DNA of 64,000 bases, from positions 2,976,001 to 3,040,000 of the forward strand of contig NZ_CP125957.1 in the NCBI RefSeq assembly GCF_030064125.1, read 5' to 3'. Made by a program: the position numbers and the translations under genes. Below the pieces are notes generated by a model. The model was not told where the DNA came from. It ran no database searches and saw only the letters and a program-made list of their open reading frames with translations. The stretch comes from Pseudomonas sp. G2-4. Lineage in GTDB: Bacteria; Pseudomonadota; Gammaproteobacteria; Pseudomonadales; Pseudomonadaceae. Shown here piece by piece: positions 1 through 9,436 of this stretch. Position 1 is the stretch's first letter. Every line of letters starts with the position of its first letter.

Positions 1-1281
1 GCCTTCCGGAGAAAACGCCGAGATACCCCAGCCTTGGCCGGAGCGGTTGAGAATGTCCGGCGGTGCGCCCACGGTCAGCGAAGCGAGCAGTTCGTCCTGC
101 CGGCTCCAGGCCTGGCTACCGCCGCCATCGGCCCCCACCGCGAGGTCGGCGATCAGGCCGATGCCCATGCCACTGGATTTGGCCGCGCTTTGGGCGCGCT
201 CCAGGCAGCGGGCGATCAGCCACTGGCAAAACGCGTAGTAGCCGATTTCGTCGGCGTTTTCTTCGGCAAAGTGGGCCAGCGCCGGGCTGCGGGGATTACG
301 CCACTCTTCGGGCCAGTGGCGCCAGTCGAGGCTTTCCCCCCGAGCTGCGCGTTCGGCCTGCAAGGCTTCGAAGCGACAATGGTTTTCCAGGGCTTCGCCG
401 CTGGTATGGCGGAAACTGCTGAAATCTTCATGCAGCGGATGCTCACCCTGGCTGAAACCGTCGTACAGGGCCCGCAGGACTTTCTGTTTGGCCTGGGCCG
501 CCACCGGCCAGTCGACCAGCGGCTGCTCTTCCAGGCTGCGCAGTTGATTGGTCAAGCCAGTGGCATCGATGGCGGTGCGCAGGGCGCGTTCACCCAGAAT
601 GGTCCCCGGCGCCGCATACAGGCTGTTGAGGAACAGGCGGCTGGACGGCGAATAAGGGCTGTAGCGTCCGGTGTCGCTGCTGAACATCGCATGCATCGGG
701 CTGATGGCCAGGGCATCGGCACCGCGCTCGCCGGCCACCCGCGCCAGTTCTTCCAAGGCCTGGGTGTCGCCGAAACCGCCATCGCCTGGGCGTCGTAGTG
801 AATATAACTGTGCGCTCAGGCCCCAGGCCCGCGGTGTCGGCTCGTCCACCGCATCGGCCACGCTGTAGCAGCGGGCCGGCGCGACCGCCAGGGTAAAGTG
901 CTGGTCCTGGATGCGAACGTGCTGATAACCCACCGGGATCATCCCCGGCAGCTTGGCATCGGCGTCGAGTTTCAGGTTCAGCGTCGCGCCGTCCTCGAGT
1001 TTGATCTCGCAGGGCGTTGCGGCTTCGAAATAGCGGCTCAGGTCCACGCTGGTCCCGACGTCGGCGGTGATCAGCGGTGGCAACTGATGGTTCTGCTGGG
1101 CCTGTTGCAATTGCTGCAAGCTGGCGTCGATTTCCTGGGCGCTACCCGCCGGATGGCCGAGGCCAGTCAAGACTGAGCGCAGCACGGCAGGCGAGACTTT
1201 TTGTGCCCGGCCGTTCGCGTCTATCCAGTCGACTGCAAGGCCTGCTCGACCGGCGAGGATTTCAAGTTGCGCATCGCTCAT
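1..1281 (-). CDS. malQ: 4-alpha-glucanotransferase (amylomaltase), C-terminal part beyond window
   Basis: Transfers alpha-1,4-glucan segments between maltodextrins in the cytoplasm, feeding linear glucan to the trehalose branch. The 427 codons seen are open from ATG to the window edge with no stop, so the gene is partial. The product begins MSDAQLEILAGRAGLAVDW; the RRPGDGGFGD and DALAISPMHAMFSSDTGRYSPYSPSSR stretches near residues 175-215 are characteristic of GH77 enzymes with the long N-terminal domain found in gamma-proteobacteria. The catalytic acids lie beyond the edge. The ATG overlaps the treZ stop (ATGA), which indicates translational coupling. The order glgA-treZ-malQ is the usual Pseudomonas arrangement, normally followed by treY. 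The family call is strong; the rest of the gene is not visible. Confidence 0.93.
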   Translation of the reverse strand, partial: MSDAQLEILAGRAGLAVDWIDANGRAQKVSPAVLRSVLTGLGHPAGSAQEIDASLQQLQQAQQNHQLPPLITADVGTSVDLSRYFEAATPCEIKLEDGATLNLKLDADAKLPGMIPVGYQHVRIQDQHFTLAVAPARCYSVADAVDEPTPRAWGLSAQLYSLRRPGDGGFGDTQALEELARVAGERGADALAISPMHAMFSSDTGRYSPYSPSSRLFLNSLYAAPGTILGERALRTAIDATGLTNQLRSLEEQPLVDWPVAAQAKQKVLRALYDGFSQGEHPLHEDFSSFRHTSGEALENHCRFEALQAERAARGESLDWRHWPEEWRNPRSPALAHFAEENADEIGYYAFCQWLIARCLERAQSAAKSSGMGIGLIADLAVGADGGGSQAWSRQDELLASLTVGAPPDILNRSGQGWGISAFSPEG

Positions 1282-3080
1282 AGGCGCTCTCCAGTGATGT
1301 TGGGCAAGTTTGTCGCCTGCGTCAGACTGACCAGAGCGCTGTAGGGCGCAAGGACGCCCTGTTGCAACAGACCCATGGCTTGGTGCGGATGTTCGAAAAG
1401 AATGTGCACCTCTTCTGGAGCGGTGTGTTCGAGCGGTTGGTCGCTGAGGTTCAGGTCGATGCGCAATACGCTGCCGTCGCCCAGCCGCCAGCGTGCGCTG
1501 ACGGCGCCATGGCCCAGGACATCGGCGCCCAGGGCTTGGGCACCGGGCAGGCGCGGGACGATTTCTTCACGGCGGATCTTCAGCAATTGGCGGTACAGCG
1601 CCTCGGTGGCGTGCTGATGAGAATGCTGGGTTTCGAACACCGGCCGCGAGGCCTCGAAGGTACCGACGTCGTTGGGGTCGGGAATCCGTTCGCGCTTCTC
1701 GGGGTCGGCGAAGGCGCTGAAGGCCGCGAACTCGTTGCGCCGGCCTTCGCGCACCAGTTCCGCCAGTTCGCCATGATGGCTGGTGAAAAACAGGAACGGG
1801 TGTTCGGCGGCCACTTCATCGCCCATGAACAGCAACGGAATCATCGGTGATAACAACAGCAGGGCGATCGCCGCGTGCAGGGCCTGGGGCGGCGCCAGTT
1901 GATGCAGGCGTTCCCCCAGGGCTCGATTGCCGATCTGGTCATGGTTCTGCAGGAACAGCACGAAGGCGCTGGGTGGCAAATGACCGCTGGGTTCACCCCG
2001 GGCCTCGCCGTGGCGGTTGGTATGGCCCTGGAAGACGAAACCCTGGCTGAGGCAGCGGGCCAGTTGCTCCGTCGGTTGCTCGGCATAGTCGGCGTAATAG
2101 GCATCGGTCTCGCCGGTCAGCAGCACATGCAGGGCGTTGTGGCCGTCGTCATTCCATTGGGCGTCGTAATGCTGTTCCAGCAGGCTGGCCTGGTTGTGTT
2201 CATTTTCCACGGTCAGCCAGACATGTCGCGCAGGGTCGATCTGTTCCCGGACTTTTTCCGCCAGCTCATGGAGAAAGTCAGGGTCTTCAATGGCGTGCAC
2301 GGCGTCCAGGCGCAGACCGTCGAAACGGTATTCCAGCAGCCACATGAGCGCGTTGTCGATGAAGAAGTCGCGCACCTCGCGGCGCCGGAAATCAATGGCT
2401 GCGCCCCAGGGCGTGTGCTTGTCTTCGCGAAAGAAACCCTTGGCGTAGCGGTGCAGGTAGTTGCCGTCGGGGCCGAAGTGGTTGTAGACCACATCCACAA
2501 TCACCGCCAGACCATGCCCATGGGCACTGTCGATCAGATGCTTGAGCTGTTCCGGCGTGCCGTAGGACGCCTGGGGGGCGTAGGGCAGGACGCCGTCGTA
2601 ACCCCAGTTGCGATCGCCCGGAAACTGCGCCAGCGGCATCAGTTCGATGGCGGTCACGCCCAGTCCGGCCAGGCGTGCCAAATGCTGTTCGACACCTTCG
2701 AAACCACCGAGGGCACCGACGTGCAATTCATAGATGACCGCTTCGTGCCAGGGCCGACCGGACCAATTGGTGTGTCGCCATTGATAAGCATGTGGATCGA
2801 CCACCACGCTGTGACGGTCGATGTCACCAGCCTGGGCTCTGGATGCCGGGTCCGGGACTTCCAGCTCGCCGTCGATGTTGTAGCGATAGCGGGTGCCAGC
2901 GGGGCAACGGGTCTGGATCATGAACCAGCCGTCGGCTTGGGGTAGTAGCGGTATGGAATCTCCAGTGTCGAGTTCGACACTGACAAAAAAAGCGTCCGGG
3001 GCCCAGAGGGCGAAGCGGGTGTGCTCATCATCGAGCATGACCGCGCCATGGGTCCAGGTTTCAGGCGTCCTTGACGGCAT
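1278..3080 (-). CDS. treZ: malto-oligosyltrehalose trehalohydrolase
   Basis: Releases trehalose from maltooligosyltrehalose (the TreY product) by hydrolysing the alpha-1,4 bond next to the terminal trehalose; cytoplasmic GH13 enzyme. The product is 600 residues, normal for the family: an N-terminal CBM48-like domain (about 10-100), then the TIM barrel with VDVVYNHFGPDGNYLH (about 196-211), the nucleophile Asp259 in GLRLDAVHAI, the acid/base Glu in TVENEHN (about 292) and FLQNHDQIGNRALGE. The ATG at 3080 is preceded by GAGGTAACA and lies 7 bp after the glgA stop. The open frame continues upstream to 3359, but that part is glgA read in another frame. The stop overlaps the malQ start. Confidence 0.96.
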   Translation of the reverse strand: MPSRTPETWTHGAVMLDDEHTRFALWAPDAFFVSVELDTGDSIPLLPQADGWFMIQTRCPAGTRYRYNIDGELEVPDPASRAQAGDIDRHSVVVDPHAYQWRHTNWSGRPWHEAVIYELHVGALGGFEGVEQHLARLAGLGVTAIELMPLAQFPGDRNWGYDGVLPYAPQASYGTPEQLKHLIDSAHGHGLAVIVDVVYNHFGPDGNYLHRYAKGFFREDKHTPWGAAIDFRRREVRDFFIDNALMWLLEYRFDGLRLDAVHAIEDPDFLHELAEKVREQIDPARHVWLTVENEHNQASLLEQHYDAQWNDDGHNALHVLLTGETDAYYADYAEQPTEQLARCLSQGFVFQGHTNRHGEARGEPSGHLPPSAFVLFLQNHDQIGNRALGERLHQLAPPQALHAAIALLLLSPMIPLLFMGDEVAAEHPFLFFTSHHGELAELVREGRRNEFAAFSAFADPEKRERIPDPNDVGTFEASRPVFETQHSHQHATEALYRQLLKIRREEIVPRLPGAQALGADVLGHGAVSARWRLGDGSVLRIDLNLSDQPLEHTAPEEVHILFEHPHQAMGLLQQGVLAPYSALVSLTQATNLPNITGERL

Positions 3081-3087
3081 TGTTACC

Positions 3088-4659
3088 TCATTTTCTGACC
3101 GATTTACCCAGTGACTTGGCCACCAGTTGTTCGTAGAGATCGGCGTAGGGTTCCACGGCCTGAGACCAGTTGAACGGTGCCGACATGGCGCGGCAGCGCA
3201 TGGCGTTGAGCAAGTCAGGAAAGGCGAAGACCTTGAAGGCCCGGCCCAATGCCTGTTCGTAGCTCTCCACAGTGGACTCATTGAACAGGAAGCCGGTGAT
3301 ACCGTCCTCGATCGTGTCCGCGAGCCCACCGGTATTGCGCGCCACCGGCAGCGAACCAAAGCGCTGGGCGTACATCTGGCTCAAGCCGCAAGGCTCGTAG
3401 CGCGAAGGCATCAGTAGGAAGTCGCTGCCGGCGAACATCCGTCGGGCGTCGGTTTCATTGAAGCCGATGCGCACACCGATGCGTCCGGGGAAGCGCAGTG
3501 CCAGTTCGCGCATGGCTTGTTCTTCCTCCGGCTCGCCACGGCCGATGATGGCGATCTGACCACCCGACTCGACGATGAATTCGGCGACGGCTTCAGTCAG
3601 GTCCAGGCCTTTCTGATACACCAGGCGCGACACCACGGCGAACAGCGGACCCGTGGAATCGTCGAGGCCGAACAGGTCGCGCACATGGGCGGCGTTGACA
3701 GCCTTGCCCTCCCAGTCACCCATGGCGAACTGGCGGAACAGATGCGTGTCGGTGGCAGCATCCCAGCTTTCATCGATGCCGTTGGGAATGCCGCTGAGCA
3801 GGCCCTGTTGTGTCTTGGCCGAGAGGAAACCGTCGAGCCCGCAACCGAATGCCGGGGTGGTGATCTCCTGGGCGTAGGTGGCGCTGACCGTGGTGATATG
3901 GCTGGAGTAGGCCATGCCGGCCTTGAGGAACGACAACTTGCCGTAGAACTCCATGCCTTCCTGTTGCAGCGCGTGCTCCGGGATACCCAGTTCCGGGCAG
4001 GACGCCAGGCTCACCACGCCCTGATAGGCCAGGTTGTGGATGGTGAACAGGGTCGGAGTGCGTTGGCCGCGCCAATGCATGTAGGCCGGCGCGAGCCCGG
4101 CGGGCCAGTCGTGGGCATGCACGAGATCGGGGCACCAATGGATCTGGGCAAGGTTGGCGGCGATGTCGGCCGCAGCCAGGCCCAGGCGCGCGAAGCGGAT
4201 GTGGTTGTCGGGCCAGTCGCGACCATTGTTGGCACCGTAAGGTGAACCTTCGCGGGCAAAGAGCTCCGGGCAGATCAGGACGTAAACCACCAGGCCGTCA
4301 GGCATGTCCATGCGCCCGATCTTGCAGGGCGGCAGTGCGGCATGGCCGCCGAGTTCGCCAATGATGTGGATCGGGTTGCCGCTGTTCATCACCTGCGGAT
4401 AACCGGGGATCAGTACCCGGACATCATGCAGACCGGCCATGGCCCGGGGCAGTGCGGCCGAAACGTCGCCCAGGCCGCCGGTCTTGACCAGGTCGGCGAT
4501 TTCCGACGTTACGAACAATACCTTCTTGCGATTGGGATTCTGTCGAACGACGGGGAGCAGTGCCTTGCCGCCGGTGGCCAGCACCGGTGCCGTCGGCGAT
4601 TCAGCCGCCGGCGGTAATTGAGAACGGACTTGCTGTGGTTCCAAGGCAGCACTGATCAT
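3088..4659 (-). CDS. glgA: glycogen (alpha-glucan) synthase
   Basis: GT5 glycogen synthase of 523 residues that extends alpha-1,4-glucan from ADP-glucose in the cytoplasm. The first ~45 residues are a poorly conserved Pro/Ala-rich leader. The GT-B fold starts at KKVLFVTSEIADLVKTGGLGDV (Lys59 in KTGGLGDV contacts the donor), with the second domain carrying FAVVSRLVYQKGLDL and MPSRYEPCGLSQMYAQRFGSLPVARNTGG. The start has GGGAGAT a few bases upstream. It is the first gene of the minus-strand glgA-treZ-malQ unit, so the promoter should lie in the long gap above 4660. In pseudomonads this pathway is tied to desiccation and osmotic stress (established knowledge; no stress promoter was recognised here). 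Confidence 0.96.
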   Translation of the reverse strand: MISAALEPQQVRSQLPPAAESPTAPVLATGGKALLPVVRQNPNRKKVLFVTSEIADLVKTGGLGDVSAALPRAMAGLHDVRVLIPGYPQVMNSGNPIHIIGELGGHAALPPCKIGRMDMPDGLVVYVLICPELFAREGSPYGANNGRDWPDNHIRFARLGLAAADIAANLAQIHWCPDLVHAHDWPAGLAPAYMHWRGQRTPTLFTIHNLAYQGVVSLASCPELGIPEHALQQEGMEFYGKLSFLKAGMAYSSHITTVSATYAQEITTPAFGCGLDGFLSAKTQQGLLSGIPNGIDESWDAATDTHLFRQFAMGDWEGKAVNAAHVRDLFGLDDSTGPLFAVVSRLVYQKGLDLTEAVAEFIVESGGQIAIIGRGEPEEEQAMRELALRFPGRIGVRIGFNETDARRMFAGSDFLLMPSRYEPCGLSQMYAQRFGSLPVARNTGGLADTIEDGITGFLFNESTVESYEQALGRAFKVFAFPDLLNAMRCRAMSAPFNWSQAVEPYADLYEQLVAKSLGKSVRK

Positions 4660-5258
4660 AACTATCTCCCATATTCTTGATCTGTTCCGGCAAGCGCCAG
4701 AGCTGTTGTTTCATTGGCCGAATCCTACGGCCAGGCGCACAAGCGCTACGCAAGGAAGGCAAAGCGCTGCCCAATGCGGCGAAGCGAATTAGGTGGAGGG
4801 GCCGCTACAAGTGCTTGTGCAAGGAATGCACCAGCGGCTATTGCCCTACCTTTAACCTGACCTGTCGCCGTTGTGAAAAGTTTCGACTTTTTTTCGGTTG
4901 GATGACCGGTAGGTTTTTCCCCCAGTTTGGCAGTCTAGGTCAGAACGTAGAGCGGTGCGGCTCGCTTCGTCGCATTGTCGGACAATCACGGATATTGTCG
5001 GCAATGTCTTACACGACGAAGGGAAATACGTACCGACGAAGTGCAGGTTTTTGTAGCCAGAAAAGTGTAGGGGGAAGGCGGTGTTTCATTGGTGTGCGCG
5101 ATGGCATGGCGTGATGCACCATTGGGGGGCGCTTGAAATGGAGGCGTTTTGATGGCCATTTTCAGCGTTGGGAAAGGCTATTGCGGTGGGAGTGGGCTTG
5201 CTGTTCACTTCAGAAAAACGGTGGTGCTTCCGGAGGGGGACGCGCCGTTTTTTGGCAG

Positions 5259-5537
5259 CTTTTGGTTTGTGTGTATATCCGTTGCTGCGGTAACGGCTAC
5301 TTAGGGTTCCGCCCTTACGGCGGGTCACTTTTGGAGAGCGCCAAAAGTAACCAAAAACGCTCTGCCCCACCACTTGGCACCTCGCCTAGGCTCGGTGTGC
5401 CCTCACTCCGGCATTGCTCCGTGGGCCGCCGCGAAGGACCATCCATGGTCCAGCGCGGCTACCTCGGCATCCATGCCGAGGTGCCCACGGAGCAATGCCA
5501 GCGTTCGGCCAGCGTGGTTAATGGGGCGCCCAGATCA
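5259..5537 (+). repeat. dispersed intergenic repeat, longer copy of an inverted pair
   Basis: Shares with 5812-5987 (opposite strand) the blocks GTGTATATCCGTTGCTGCGG, TTACGGCGGGTCACTTTTG, GCCCCACCACT and GTGGTTAA(T/C)GGGGCGCC in the same order. This copy carries an extra ~110-bp core at 5403-5512 made of nested palindromes. A 17-bp inverted repeat (GGCATTGCTCCGTGGGC at 5411-5427 and its complement at 5482-5498) encloses the hairpins GGACCATCCATGGTCC and CCTCGGCATCCATGCCGAGG. No ORF is supported inside. Confidence 0.75.
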
Positions 5538-5599
5538 AGATCAAGATCTAAAGCAAAGCAAGTGCGGGCATCTCCAGCATCTATGTGGCTGAACCACCG

Positions 5600-5760
5600 C
5601 TATCGCGAGCAAGCTCGCACACATGGGGTTGCGGGGGTTCACAACATCTGCACACGACACAAAAACCTGTGGGAGCGAGCTTGCTCGCGATGAGGCCAGC
5701 CCTTTCAACATCTTCATTGACAGTGACATCGCCTTCGCGAGCAGGCTCGCTCCCACAGGG
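5600..5760. repeat. cluster of three REP palindromes (GAGCGAGCTTGCTCGCGA family)
   Basis: Three REP units: ATCGCGAGCAAGCTCGC at about 5602-5618, CCTGTGGGAGCGAGCTTGCTCGCGATGAG at about 5666-5694, and GCCTTCGCGAGCAGGCTCGCTCCCACAGG at 5731-5759. The last two are in opposite orientation and form a REPIN-like doublet. They sit between the two inverted copies of the larger repeat. Confidence 0.85.
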
Positions 5761-5811
5761 GAAACGCGGTCCCACCCAAACCAGGCCGGCTCTCAGGCCG
5801 CCTCGCGGCGG

Positions 5812-5987
5812 ACGTTGATCTCGGCGCCCCGTTAACCACGTTCGGGCATGCCGAGCCCTAGCGAGGCACCGAGTGGTGGGGCATAAGCGTTTTGCTTACT
5901 TTTGCGCTTTTCAAAAGTGACCCGCCGTAAGAGCGGAACCATAAAAAGCCGTTACCGCAGCAACGGATATACACCCAAAACTACGCC
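5812..5987 (-). repeat. dispersed intergenic repeat, shorter inverted copy
   Basis: Reverse-complement relative of 5259-5537: GGCGCC(C)CGTTAACCACG, GTGGTGGGGC, CAAAAGTGACCCGCCGTAA and CCGCAGCAACGGATATACAC follow in mirrored order. It lacks the palindromic core present in the left copy. With the left copy it makes an imperfect inverted repeat of about 0.73 kb. Confidence 0.75.
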
Positions 5988-6031
5988 CCCAAATAAAGAC
6001 GCGCAACTATTGACCCCCCGAAAAACAGCAA

Positions 6032-7225
6032 TCAATAATCGGCTCTTACGGCTCGACGCCGCAGCAGCAAAGTCAATCCCAGCCCAGTGATCGACAACAA
6101 CGCAGCACAGAAAAAGATCGACGAATACCCCAGGTTCAAAGCCACCGCCCCCATCAACGGACCGGCAATCGCCAACGCCAGGTCAAAGAACACCGCATAG
6201 GCACTCAACCCGGCGCCCCGACTGGTGTTCGGCACCTGCTTGATGGCCTCCACACCCAGCGCCGGGTACACCAGCGACAGCCCAAAGCCCGCCAGCCCCG
6301 CGCCGATCAGCGCGAACGCGGTGGAAGGCGCCAGCCAAAGCAACACCAACCCAAGGGTTTCAATGCTCATGCAGACAATGGCCGAGCTGAAGCCACCGAA
6401 GCGGGCGATGCTGGAAATGAACAATAACCGCGCCAGAATGAAGCAGATGCCAAAGACCGTCAGGCACCAGGCCGCGCCTGCCCAGCCACGACTGACGTAA
6501 AACAATGTGATGAAGGTGGTGAGCGTGCCGTAGCCGATCGAGGCCAGGCACAGACTCGTCCCATAGGGCGCGATACGTCCAAACACCGCCCAGAAGGGCA
6601 GGCGCTCGCCGCGAATGACCGGCACCGACGGCTTGTTGCGAATCATCAACAGCGCCGCACCGGCCAGCAATGACAAGGCGATCCCCAGGCTGGCGAAGCC
6701 CAATTCACCGACCATCACCACCCCCAGCGGCGCGCCGATGGCGATGGCGCCATAAGAGGCGATGCCGTTCCAGGAAATCGAGCGGGCCGTGTGTTCCACG
6801 CCGACCTGGCCCATGCACCAACTGATGGTACCCACGCCAATCAAGCCTTGGGCCACGCCGAGCAACAAACGGCCGGCAATCAAAATCAGCAGGCTGGGTA
6901 GCGGGAAACTCTGCAGCAAGGTCGAGATCAACGTCAGCACGCCGCTGAGCACAATCCCCGACAACCCGTAGACGATCGCCCGTTTCGTGCCGACGCTGTC
7001 CGACAGCCGTCCGGCCATGGGGCGGCTGAGCAGGGTCGCCAGATACTGTGAGCCGATGGTCAGCCCGGCCACCACCGCGCTGAAGCCCAGCTGTTCGTGG
7101 ACATACCCCGGCAACACGGCAATCGGCAGGCCGATGCAGAGAAAGGCGATGAAGGTATAGAAAACGATGGAGACGATCTGCAAGGTGACCGACAGGGAGC
7201 TGGGGGCAGAGGAGGGTGTGGGCAT
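6032..7225 (-). CDS. MFS transporter, YhhS/YfcJ-like
   Basis: About 397 residues from the ATG at 7225; an in-frame ATG pair at 7264 would add 13 residues, and neither start has a strong ribosome site. The chain is hydrophobic with about 12 predicted membrane segments. The MFS loop signature GRLSDSVGTKRAIVYG lies after TM2, and GRLLLGVAQGLIGVGTISWCMGQVG matches the conserved TM4-5 region of the YhhS/YfcJ (UPF0226) exporters. These are inner-membrane drug/metabolite exporters with poorly defined substrates; YhhS has been linked to glyphosate and arabinose export. It stands alone with no regulator beside it. Substrate unknown. Confidence 0.82.
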   Translation of the reverse strand: MPTPSSAPSSLSVTLQIVSIVFYTFIAFLCIGLPIAVLPGYVHEQLGFSAVVAGLTIGSQYLATLLSRPMAGRLSDSVGTKRAIVYGLSGIVLSGVLTLISTLLQSFPLPSLLILIAGRLLLGVAQGLIGVGTISWCMGQVGVEHTARSISWNGIASYGAIAIGAPLGVVMVGELGFASLGIALSLLAGAALLMIRNKPSVPVIRGERLPFWAVFGRIAPYGTSLCLASIGYGTLTTFITLFYVSRGWAGAAWCLTVFGICFILARLLFISSIARFGGFSSAIVCMSIETLGLVLLWLAPSTAFALIGAGLAGFGLSLVYPALGVEAIKQVPNTSRGAGLSAYAVFFDLALAIAGPLMGAVALNLGYSSIFFCAALLSITGLGLTLLLRRRAVRADY

Positions 7226-7340
7226 GGGGCTCGTTCGCGGGCGGCGGTAAGAGAGCCTCATCATGGCGCGAGGTGGGGATAAAAGAAAGCAGGCTAACTA
7301 AATGTGTTTGGCAGGCTGGATTGAAGTGGTATGTGCTGCC

Positions 7341-7371
7341 GCCATCGCGAGCAAACTCGCTTCCACAGGTT
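7341..7371. repeat. single REP element (degenerate)
   Basis: GCCATCGCGAGCAAACTCGCTTCCACAGG is one unit of the GAGCGAGCTTGCTCGCGA REP family with a mismatch in the palindrome (AAACTCGCTT). It lies between the MFS gene and the ABC-F terminator. Confidence 0.7.
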
Positions 7372-7388
7372 TTCTACCCTTGAAATAC

Positions 7389-7419
7389 AAAAAGCCCCGT
7401 CACAACGGACAGGGCTTTT
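7389..7419 (-). terminator. rho-independent terminator of the ABC-F gene
   Basis: Stem AAAAGCCC/GGGCTTTT with an inner CCGT/ACGG extension, about 37 bp beyond the stop at 7456. Read on the minus strand it ends in GGGGCTTTTTG, so it is oriented for the ABC-F gene, although the A-tract on the other side could let it work both ways. Confidence 0.8.
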
Positions 7420-7455
7420 CACTTGCAGCTTCAAGCTTGCAGCTCAGAACTGCCC

Positions 7456-9045
7456 TTAGAACACCACACCCTGACTGCGCAGGTAATCATCGTAGGTGCC
7501 GCTGAAATCGACCACGCCGTCGGCGCTCAGCTCGATGATGCGGGTGGCCAGGGACGATACAAACTCCCGGTCGTGGCTGACGAAAATCAGCGTACCCGGG
7601 TAGTTTTCCAGCGCCAGGTTCAGCGCTTCGATGGATTCCATGTCCAAGTGGTTGGTCGGTTCGTCCATCACCAGCACGTTTGGCTTTTGCAGGATCAGCT
7701 TGCCGAACAACATGCGACCCTGTTCACCACCGGAAATGACCTTGACCGACTTGAGGATCTCGTCGTTGGAGAACAGCATGCGACCCAAGGTGCCACGCAC
7801 CAGTTGTTCGCCGCCCTGGGTCCATTGGCCCATCCAGTCGAACAGGTTGACGTCATCTTCGAAGTCGTGGGCATGGTCCTGGGCGTAGTAGCCCAGCTCC
7901 GCGGCGTCGGTCCATTTCACGGTACCGGCATCCGGCTCCAGTTCATTGACCAGGGTGCGCAGCAAGGTGGTCTTGCCGATGCCGTTCGGGCCAATGATCG
8001 CCACGCGCTCGCCGGCTTCGACGGTGAAGCTGAAGTCCTTGAACAGCGGCTTGCCGTCAAAGCCTTTGGCCATGCGCTCGACAATGACCGCCTGGCGGTG
8101 CAGTTTCTTGGTCTGCTCGAAGCGAATGAACGGGCTGACACGGCTCGATGGCTTGACCTCGGCCAGTTGGATCTTGTCGATCTGCTTGGCGCGAGAGGTG
8201 GCTTGCTTGGCTTTCGAGGCGTTGGCCGAGAAACGGCTGACGAACGATTGCAATTCGGAAATCTGCGCTTTCTTCTTGGCGTTGTCCGACAGCAGTTGCT
8301 CGCGGGACTGGGTCGCCACGGTCATGTACTCGTCGTAGTTGCCCGGGAACAGGCGCAGCTCGCCGTAGTCCAGGTCCGCCATGTGGGTGCAGACACTGTT
8401 CAGGAAGTGACGGTCGTGAGAGATGATGATCATCAGGCTCGAACGCTGGGTCAGCACGTTTTCCAGCCAGCGGATGGTGTTGATATCCAGGTGGTTGGTC
8501 GGTTCGTCGAGCAGCAGCACTTCCGGGTCGGAGAACAGCGCCTGGGCCAGCAGCACACGCAGTTTCCAACCTGGCGACACTTCGCTCATCGGGCCGAAAT
8601 GCTGCTCGATGCCAATCCCCAGGCCCAGCAACAGTTCGCCGGCGCGGGATTCGGCGGTGTAGCCGTCCATCTCGGCAAATTCGGTTTCCAGCTCGGCCAC
8701 GGCCATGCCGTCTTCTTCGGTCATTTCCGGCAGCGAGTAGATGCGATCGCGCTCGGCCTTGACCTTCCACAGTTCCTCGTGGCCCATGATCACGGTATCG
8801 ATCACAGTGAATTCTTCGTAGGCGAACTGGTCCTGGCGAAGTTTACCCAGGCGCACGTTCGGCTCGAGCATCACCTGGCCGCCGGACGGCTCGAGGTCGC
8901 CGCCGAGGATTTTCATGAAGGTCGACTTGCCGCAACCGTTGGCGCCGATCAGACCGTAGCGGTTACCCGCGCCGAACTTGACAGAGACGTTTTCGAACAG
9001 TGGCTTGGCGCCGAACTGCATCGTGATGTTAGCTGTAGAGATCAA
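7456..9045 (-). CDS. ybiT: ABC-F family ATPase, YbiT-like
   Basis: 529 residues with two ABC cassettes and no membrane segment. Walker A motifs are GANGCGKST (about 36-44) and GPNGIGKTT (second cassette). Walker B-type [11 protein letters not shown] and [10 protein letters not shown] both keep the glutamate. The first signature is [14 protein letters not shown] and the second [14 protein letters not shown]. The degenerate first signature SPGWK and the length match E. coli YbiT (530 aa) rather than EttA or Uup. ABC-F proteins act on ribosomes to relieve stalled or difficult translation; the exact role of YbiT is less settled. Monocistronic with its own terminator. Confidence 0.9.
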   Translation of the reverse strand: MISTANITMQFGAKPLFENVSVKFGAGNRYGLIGANGCGKSTFMKILGGDLEPSGGQVMLEPNVRLGKLRQDQFAYEEFTVIDTVIMGHEELWKVKAERDRIYSLPEMTEEDGMAVAELETEFAEMDGYTAESRAGELLLGLGIGIEQHFGPMSEVSPGWKLRVLLAQALFSDPEVLLLDEPTNHLDINTIRWLENVLTQRSSLMIIISHDRHFLNSVCTHMADLDYGELRLFPGNYDEYMTVATQSREQLLSDNAKKKAQISELQSFVSRFSANASKAKQATSRAKQIDKIQLAEVKPSSRVSPFIRFEQTKKLHRQAVIVERMAKGFDGKPLFKDFSFTVEAGERVAIIGPNGIGKTTLLRTLVNELEPDAGTVKWTDAAELGYYAQDHAHDFEDDVNLFDWMGQWTQGGEQLVRGTLGRMLFSNDEILKSVKVISGGEQGRMLFGKLILQKPNVLVMDEPTNHLDMESIEALNLALENYPGTLIFVSHDREFVSSLATRIIELSADGVVDFSGTYDDYLRSQGVVF

Positions 9046-9436
9046 AGGTTTATCCTGCGGAACATTCAGAGTAGCTAAGGGTGCGGCAGTACCTGTTCAG
9101 TACCTGTTTGCGCGGGTCCCGACCGCGCAAAGGCGTCGCGGTCGCAAGCGCAAGGGTCCATCCGGCATAAGAGGACAGCAGCATACGGAGCGCCTGGCCC
9201 GAATAGACGTGCGCCGAAGCCGGGTTTCCGGTATCGGCCAAAGGGGGCGCGTGATGTTTGGCGGCGATTGTACTGATCTGGCCGCATTAACGATAGGGTA
9301 TTGCCTGGGCATGACAGTTTTTCACACTTGAAGGATAACCTTCGGTTACAAACTCTGATTAAAATGCCATCTCACCCGATGTCATCCCCTTGCCAACTCG
9401 GCTGGCTGGGAGAAGCAACCTGTTCACTCCTGATGT
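9046..9436. other. divergent intergenic region ybiT/lpxO
   Basis: 391 bp between divergently transcribed genes, so it must hold both promoters. The short ORFs here (Arg/Pro-rich) look like frame shadows of GC-rich DNA. No clear sigma-70 pair, operator or repeat was recognised. Confidence 0.6.

Larger units (their letters stand above)
4660..6031. other. 1.37-kb non-coding interval
   Basis: No credible gene was found; the ORFs here have Cys/Arg-rich or repeat-derived compositions unlike proteins. About 4660-5240 should hold the glgA promoter, but no convincing sigma-70 pair was identified. The rest is two inverted copies of an intergenic repeat around a REP cluster (listed separately). Confidence 0.7.

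Noticed and set aside
3081-3359. N-terminal extension of treZ to 3359
   Set aside because: The extra 93 residues are Arg/Ser/Pro-rich and coincide with glgA in another frame; the ATG at 3080 has a ribosome site and gives the family start.
4677-5114. 145-codon frame after the glgA start region
   Set aside because: Cys/Arg-rich, no ribosome site, no similarity, and it runs into the repeat region.
7422-7444. CTTGCAGCTTCAAGCTTGCAGCT as a second terminator
   Set aside because: It has a palindromic look but no T-run and lies between the stop and a better terminator; treated as a common intergenic repeat style.
7423-9078. 551-codon plus-strand frame opposite the ABC-F gene
   Set aside because: Exact antisense of the ABC-F ATPase with no recognisable domain.
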